From Epinephelus fuscoguttatus (taxonomy: Eukaryota > Chordata > Actinopteri > Perciformes > Serranidae): a stretch of 64,000 nt of DNA. Within the stretch, counting starts at the first letter, position 1. Each line of letters begins with the position of its first letter. The notes below the pieces were generated by a model, which was not told where the DNA came from, did no database searches, and saw only the letters and a list, made by a program, of their open reading frames with translations. Where the stretch lies: the NCBI RefSeq assembly GCF_011397635.1, contig NC_064756.1, forward strand, positions 32,354,996-32,418,995, read 5' to 3'. Shown piece after piece: positions 59,701 to 64,000 of the stretch. The position numbers and the translations under genes are program-made.

Positions 59701-61561
59701 AGGGTGGAGAGAAAGCAGTGAGTCACTCACTGCCTACTGCATATCATGTATTATACAGCATGCTGCCACAAGGGACGGTGTGCTGATGGATGTCTGGATT
59801 TAGTCCGATCGAACACCATATAGCAGACAGACACTGTAAAATGTTGCAGTGTAAATTGTCATCAATCAAAACTGACTGCTTTAGGATTTTTAATTTATAA
59901 GATATTTTAAATGAATAGCCAAAAATATGCCAAAAAAAAACTATGAATATGTCACTTGTGTTATTAAGCTGAAGAAATATTAACTCCCTGACATTGCAAC
60001 ACAATAGGAATAATTGATTGTTAATTATTTTAGGAGTACCTTCTTAAAACAGAGTTGGTAGTTAGCATATGACACTGACATATGACATATGATAGGCCTA
60101 CTGGTCTAGTGAAACAAACTAAAGCTCTACGTTGCATCCCAGCTTTCAGTGTTGAACACTGGGAGCAACTGCAGCAGGAGAAGGAGGAGCTGGAGCATCG
60201 TTTTGAGGCTGAGCTGCAGGGATTGCGGGCTCAGCAGCAGAGGGAGCTGGGAGTGCTGGAGGAGCAGCTGAAGGCACAGCACATAGCCGAGGCTGAGAGC
60301 CTGCAGGCCCAGCAACGAGCCGAGCTGGAGGAGCTACGGGTCAAACAGCAAGAGCAGGTGTGTGTGTATTGATGAAGACTGGTTATAAGCAGATCAGTTA
60401 CATCTGATATAAGATGATGATGTGATGTCACTGAAAGAGTTGGTTGACCTCTATTACAAAAAAATAATGTCGTTCTCATCGTTCCCAGATTGAGGAGATG
60501 ACTGAGAACCATGAGGCTTCCTTGATGGAGGTAGAGACAGCTCACAATGACACATTGGCTACTCTGCAGGAGGAGCATGCCAGGACTGTGAAGAGTAAGT
60601 AACCACATTTAAAAACTGTTGTTCTCCTGCACTGACCTACTCTGCCAATGAGATATTGATATATTATTTCTTGTGCCAGATCTGAAGATGGCCCACGAAC
60701 AGCAGACGAAGTCTCTGCAAGAGGAGTTTGAAAAGATCAGACTGTCTCTGCAGGTTAACGGTTTTATATAAATATACATATATTTTTACAGATAAGTAAT
60801 ACGATCCATTTTGTCGTTAACGACAGTAGTTAATAAGTTAATATCTATGTGGTCACCAGGATCAGGTGGACACACTGACGTTTCAGAACCGTAGCCTCAG
60901 AGATCGAGCCAAGCGCTTTGAAGAAGCTCTGCGCAAGAGTACAGATGAGCAGATTGTGGTAACTTATGCATTATATAGAACAGGACAATATGTCGCCTGC
61001 CTTGGTGACAGTAGCTGTATACAACTTAAAGGAAGCATTGTTGCTTTAGTTTTAAAGACTGATAGTGGTTTAGACTAATTTTATCCGCTTTTGCCAGGAT
61101 GCTTTGGCACCATATAAACACATTGATGAGGACCTGAAGAGTCTGAAAGAAGTTCTGGAGATGAAGAATCAGCAAATTCATCAACAAGAGCAGAAGATCT
61201 CAGAACTGGAGAAAATAGTAGGTTTCAAATTTCTGCTTTTCTTTAACTTACTTTCAAATTACAATAACACTTAACATCTAAGGTAAGATAATGACAGCAT
61301 CAAATGACAAAAAAATAAATTATGCAGCACAATATTTTATAGAAGAAATGTCTCTTTTGTTACCCCCTGTGACTATCATCATATTTCCTGTTTTACTGAT
61401 AATATATTGTCATCATTTAAAGAATTTAATGTGGTGCACCCTTTCTCCTGTGTTTTTGAGCAGGCTGAAAAGAATGTGTACCTGGAGGAGAGACTGCAGG
61501 TGTTACAGCAGCAGAACGAGGACCTGAAGGAAAGAATAGACAAGAACCTTGCTGTGTCCAG
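42141..61561 (+). CDS. mtus2: microtubule-associated scaffold protein 2 (TIP150/CAZIP family), partial at the C-terminus
   Basis: A cytoplasmic coiled-coil protein of the ATIP family; human MTUS2 (TIP150) tracks microtubule plus ends through EB1. Exons: 42141-43958, 44361-44553, 45162-45377, 51465-51611, 53555-53653, 54698-54894, 59599-59665, 60143-60357, 60489-60594, 60680-60753, 60860-60958, 61098-61217, 61464-61561. All phases join, giving 1149 codons plus 2 nt. MTUS2 rather than MTUS1 is shown by [35 protein letters not shown] and [10 protein letters not shown], near-identical to remembered human MTUS2, and by [14 protein letters not shown] (about 710-725). Residues 1 to about 825 are Ser/Pro-rich and probably disordered; coiled coil runs from about 840 to the edge. 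The last 60-80 residues lie beyond 64000. The ATG follows in-frame stops and an acceptor at 41923. Confidence 0.92.
43161..43310 (+). repeat. mtus2: five in-frame 30-bp repeats in mtus2
   Basis: Five exactly abutting 30-nt units encode [40 protein letters not shown] and [10 protein letters not shown]. The KKQ-x-SF core is invariant. Third-base and internal differences show the units are diverged and held by selection or age, with no fresh slippage. Each serine has Lys at -3 and -4 and Phe at +1, a basophilic-kinase-like setting. Confidence 0.95.
43533..43544 (+). other. mtus2: SxIP EB1-binding motif in mtus2
   Basis: Residues 465-468 read SCIP, inside LSSCIPKPV with Arg/Lys/Pro-rich flanks. 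SxIP in a basic, disordered stretch is the known EB1-binding signature of plus-end tracking proteins including TIP150. Confidence 0.65.
44585..44640 (+). repeat. (ATCT)14 microsatellite
   Basis: Fourteen perfect tetranucleotide units start 32 bp after the donor of the 44361-44553 exon of mtus2. Confidence 0.97.
45378..51464 (+). other. mtus2 intron, 6.1 kb
   Basis: Contains the palindromic element at 50335-51045. Otherwise it has no frame or motif I can name. Confidence 0.7.
50335..51045. mobile_element. foldback element, imperfect palindrome of about 710 bp
   Basis: The two halves are inverted copies for nearly their full length. Paired blocks include GGCAGCAGCAAAACAGGCTG (50439) with its inverse at about 50915-50934, TCTGACAACATTATGGAAAGG (50555) with CCTTTCGCTTATGTTGTCAGA (50796), and ACCAAACCCACCAGACTCCAT (50656) with ATGGAGTCTTCTGGGTTTGG (50702). 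The ends are TAAAGG-type and its inverse CCTTTAAA. The arms have many mismatches, so the element is old. There is no coding capacity and I could not define a target duplication. Confidence 0.8.
51612..53554 (+). other. mtus2 intron, no feature recognised
   Basis: AT-rich. The only structure I noted is a short hairpin near 53233-53262 (AAATTATGAT with ATCATAATTT). Confidence 0.6.
53667..53698 (+). repeat. (GT)16 microsatellite next to a splice donor
   Basis: Sixteen GT units start 13 bp after the mtus2 exon boundary at 53653. Confidence 0.97.
54895..59598 (+). other. mtus2 intron, 4.7 kb
   Basis: Contains T-rich runs near 55300-55330 and 55985-56020 and a GC-richer stretch at about 57000-57330 with exon-like signals (see the next entry). 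The remainder has no feature I recognise. Confidence 0.6.
57237..57327 (+). other. orphan exon-like segment encoding a hydrophobic N-terminus
   Basis: CTGCTGCTTCCCCAG is a good acceptor and AAACG|GTAAAG a good donor around 91 nt. ATG 57248 opens [20 protein letters not shown] and then CAFWTKR, which could be a signal anchor. A second donor-like site, AACGAG|GTGAGG, lies at 57117, so an alternative mtus2 promoter is possible. However, the exit phase (2) does not fit the next mtus2 exon at 59599 (phase 0), so I cannot connect it to a protein. Confidence 0.25.
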
Positions 61562-62001
61562 GTGAGACAAGTTAAATGCATATGAGTGCACATTTTAAAC
61601 CTAGTTCGAACCATTAAAAATGATTGTAAGAAAATGCTAAAAAATATTTAAAAAGAAAAGGAGTTTACAGCCTTGTGATTTTCTGGATATAGTGTAGTGT
61701 AGTGTAGTATGGTTACATGGGGCACGGGCACAGGAGGCATGAATATACAGTCAGGTCCATAATTATTTGGACAATGATACAGTTGTCGTCATTTTGGCTC
61801 TGTACACCACCACAATGGGTTTTAAATGAAACAATGAATACCTGCTTAAAGTGCAGACTCTCAGCTTTCATTTAAGGCTTTTTTCAAAAATGTAGTATGA
61901 ACCGTGTAGGAATGACAACCATTTCTTCACACAGTCCCCCAACTTTAAGGGCTCATAAGTATTTGGACAAACTAACGTAATCATCAATTAAACAGTCAGT
62001 T

Positions 62002-62419
62002 TTAATACTTGGTTGCAAATCCTTTACAGTCAATGACTGCCTGAAGTGTTGGACACATAGGCATCATCAGATGCTGGGTTTCTTCCCTGGTGATGCTCTG
62101 CCAGCCCTTTACTGCAGCCGTCTGCACTTCCTGCTTGTGTTTTGGGTGTTTTGCCCTCAGTTTTGGCTTCAGCAAGAGAAACGCATGCTCAGTTGGATTC
62201 AGGTCAGATGATATGACTTGGCCATTGCAGAACATTCCACTTCTTTGCCTTAAAAATGTCTTTGGTTGCTTTTGCAGTCTGCTTCAGGTCTATGTCCAAC
62301 TGCACTGTGAAGCATCGTCCAATGAGTTTTGAAGCACTTAGTTGAATCTGAGCAGATAATGTAGCCCCAAACACTTCAACTTTCATCCTGCTGCTCTTGT
62401 AAGCAAGACAAGACTTCAC
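62002..62419 (-). pseudogene. Tc1-like transposase C-terminal fragment, left arm
   Basis: Inverted copy of the right-arm fragment. On the minus strand it reads SSRMKVEVFGATLSAQIQ, then the HTAKATKDIFK-equivalent block (TAKATKDIFKAKKWNVLQW), then the same WPSHII stop and the NPTEHAF frame. It differs from the right arm at only a few residues (for example SASKLIGR against NASKLIGQ). Confidence 0.85.
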
Positions 62420-62710
62420 TAGAATAAATACAGAGGGTTCATCACAAGATGCAAACCATTGGTTAGCCTTAAAAATGGAAGGCCAGATTAGAGTTTGTCA
62501 AAAACCATCTAAAAAGCCTGTACAGTTGTGGAACAGCATACTATGGACAGATAAAACAAAGATCAACTACCAGAATGATGGGAAGACAAGAGAAGGAAGA
62601 AGGGAATTAACTGCTCATGATCCAAAGCATACCACCTCATCAGTGAAGCATGGTGGAGGTATGTCGTTATGTCATGGCCATGTATGGCTGCCAGTGGAAC
62701 TGGTTCTCTT

Positions 62711-63134
62711 GTATTTATTGATGATGTGACTGCTGACAAGAGCAGCAGGATGAAAGCTAAAGTGTTTGGGGCTACATTATCTGCTCAGATTCAACCGAAT
62801 GCTTCAAAACTCATTGGACAATGCTTCACAGTGCAGTTGGACATTGACCTGAAGCATACTGCAAAAGCAACCAAAGACATTTTTAAGGCAAAGAAGTGGA
62901 ATGTTCTGCAATGGCCAAGTCATATCATCTGACCTGAATCCAACTGAGCATGCATTTCTCTTGCTGAAGCCAAAACTGAGGGCAGAACACCCAAAACACA
63001 AGCAGGAAGTGCAGATGGCTGCAGTAAAGGGCTGGCAGAGCATCACCAGGGAAGAAACCCAGCATCTGATGATGCCTATGTGTCCAACACTTCAGGCAGT
63101 CATTGACTATAAAGGATTTGCAACCAAGTATTAA
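62711..63134 (+). pseudogene. Tc1-like transposase C-terminal fragment, right arm
   Basis: It reads SSRMKAKVFGATLSAQIQ, the HTAKATKDIFKAKKWNVLQW block that in intact relatives follows the second catalytic Asp, then WPSHII and a stop. SSDLNPTEHAFLLLKPKLRA, with the catalytic Glu in NPTEH, resumes in another frame. The lesion separates catalytic residues, so no active enzyme can be made. Confidence 0.85.
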
Positions 63135-64000
63135 AACTGACTGTTTAATTGATGGTTATGTTAGTTTGTCCAAATACTTATGAGCCCTTAAGGTTGGGGG
63201 ACTGTGTGAAGAAATGGTTGTCATTCCTACACGATTCATACTACATTTTTGAAAAAAGCCTTAAATGAAAGCTGAGAGTCTGCACTTTAAGCAGGTATTC
63301 ATTGTTTCATTTGAAACCCATTGTGGTGGTGTACAGAGCCAAAATGATGACAACTGTATCATTGTCCAAATAATTATGGACCTGACTATAAATTAAAACC
63401 ATGCCTGATTCATAGATTTAAAAAACACTACATTTCCAACAGCTGAGGAGGGGCAGAGGAGTCTGGGTTCTTACAAAATATTTCCTGAGTTTACACAGCT
63501 CCTCCACAAGATGGTTTATTAATATTGAACACGGTTAAATCGACAGTCACCCCTTAAAATATTGTTGAAATTAAAATTATATCATTATGAGTCAATATGC
63601 CTATAGAAAATTACTAGATATATAGAAGACAGTATTATCAACTTGTATGTCAGTAATAAGTGCACGAATAAGTCCTAAAAATCAATATATACTTAAATAA
63701 ATATTAAAAGTGCTATAAAAGATTAGTAATTTAAAAAAATGATAAAAACACACCCACTCAGGAATTATTTGCCTCATACATGTTGATGTTTTTCTTCCAT
63801 GTATCTGCAATTTGTTAGCATGTGAATGGCAATTGTCTATGCCATAAGAAAATATATAAATAAATAGATAACACCAATGATAATGTAGTCTGGGGACACT
63901 CTTTTCTAAAGTGTGTTTAACATACCGGAGAAAACGGCCGGCAACAAAGCAACGCCTCTTGCATTTTTTAAAAGGACACGTCCTCCCGGAAATGTGCACT

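Larger units (their letters stand above)
61748..63388. mobile_element. Tc1-like transposon rearranged into an inverted duplication, inactive
   Basis: The outer ends are CAGTCAGGTCCATAATTATT and its inverse, inside TA (61746-61747 and 63389-63390; the last base of the right end is changed). The length of 1641 bp is normal for Tc1-like elements, but the inside is not. The left arm (61748-62431, read on the minus strand) and right arm (62711-63388, plus strand) are inverted copies that both carry the C-terminal third of the transposase. The centre 62432-62710 keeps a middle piece with ILWTDKTK. The N-terminal DNA-binding region is missing. Both arms carry HTAKATKDIFKAKKWNVLQW and NPTEHAF, with the same stop/frame break between them. 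Confidence 0.9.
61562..64000 (+). other. mtus2 intron running off the right edge
   Basis: The donor AG|GTGAGA at 61561 leaves a phase-2 codon open. From memory the next residues in human MTUS2 are QLSEENANLQEY; no matching exon appears before 64000. The intron holds the Tc1-like element at 61748-63388; 63400-64000 shows nothing I can name. Confidence 0.8.

Noticed and set aside
62475..63134. Active transposase gene
   Set aside because: The N-terminal DNA-binding part is missing and a stop/frame break separates the catalytic residues.

Overview
This is a stretch of ordinary vertebrate nuclear genome, almost certainly from a percomorph-type teleost fish. It has GT-AG introns, AT-rich noncoding DNA, tRNA-derived SINEs, Tc1-like transposons, a LINE tail and microsatellites. 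I see no bacterial, organellar or viral gene. Three protein-coding genes are supported, all on the + strand. No undescribed gene system stands out; the interest lies in splice architecture and repeat structure.

Layout. (1) 1-10940: the last two coding exons of the glycogen branching enzyme gene (gbe1), separated by a 10.25 kb intron full of old repeats. (2) 10941 to about 18550: intergenic, no gene recognised, with one probable degenerate Tc1/mariner relic. (3) About 18600-34430: slc7a1 (cationic amino acid transporter CAT-1). It has an inferred noncoding first exon with a short upstream ORF, eleven coding positions giving a 646-residue protein, and a long 3' UTR that carries a SINE. One coding position exists as two alternative cassettes (28377-28516 and 28786-28922), like the CAT-2A/CAT-2B pair known from SLC7A2. 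(4) 34698 to about 37060: a repeat block made of a modular element interrupted by a SINE, followed by a 5'-truncated LINE tail. (5) About 37260 to beyond 64000: mtus2 (TIP150/CAZIP family), from a probable noncoding first exon through 13 coding exons (1149 codons plus 2 nt). The C-terminal end lies past the right edge. Its introns hold a ~710 bp imperfect palindrome and a 1641 bp Tc1-like element folded into two inverted arms.

The three genes do not form a pathway: glycogen synthesis, arginine/lysine uptake, and microtubule plus-end binding. From memory, SLC7A1 and MTUS2 are neighbours in human 13q12 (converging there, in tandem here), and GBE1 lies on human chromosome 3. That neighbourhood supports calling the second and third genes slc7a1 and mtus2 rather than slc7a2 and mtus1. 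Exon limits were placed by hand from splice consensus, phase and remembered family sequence, with no alignment run.
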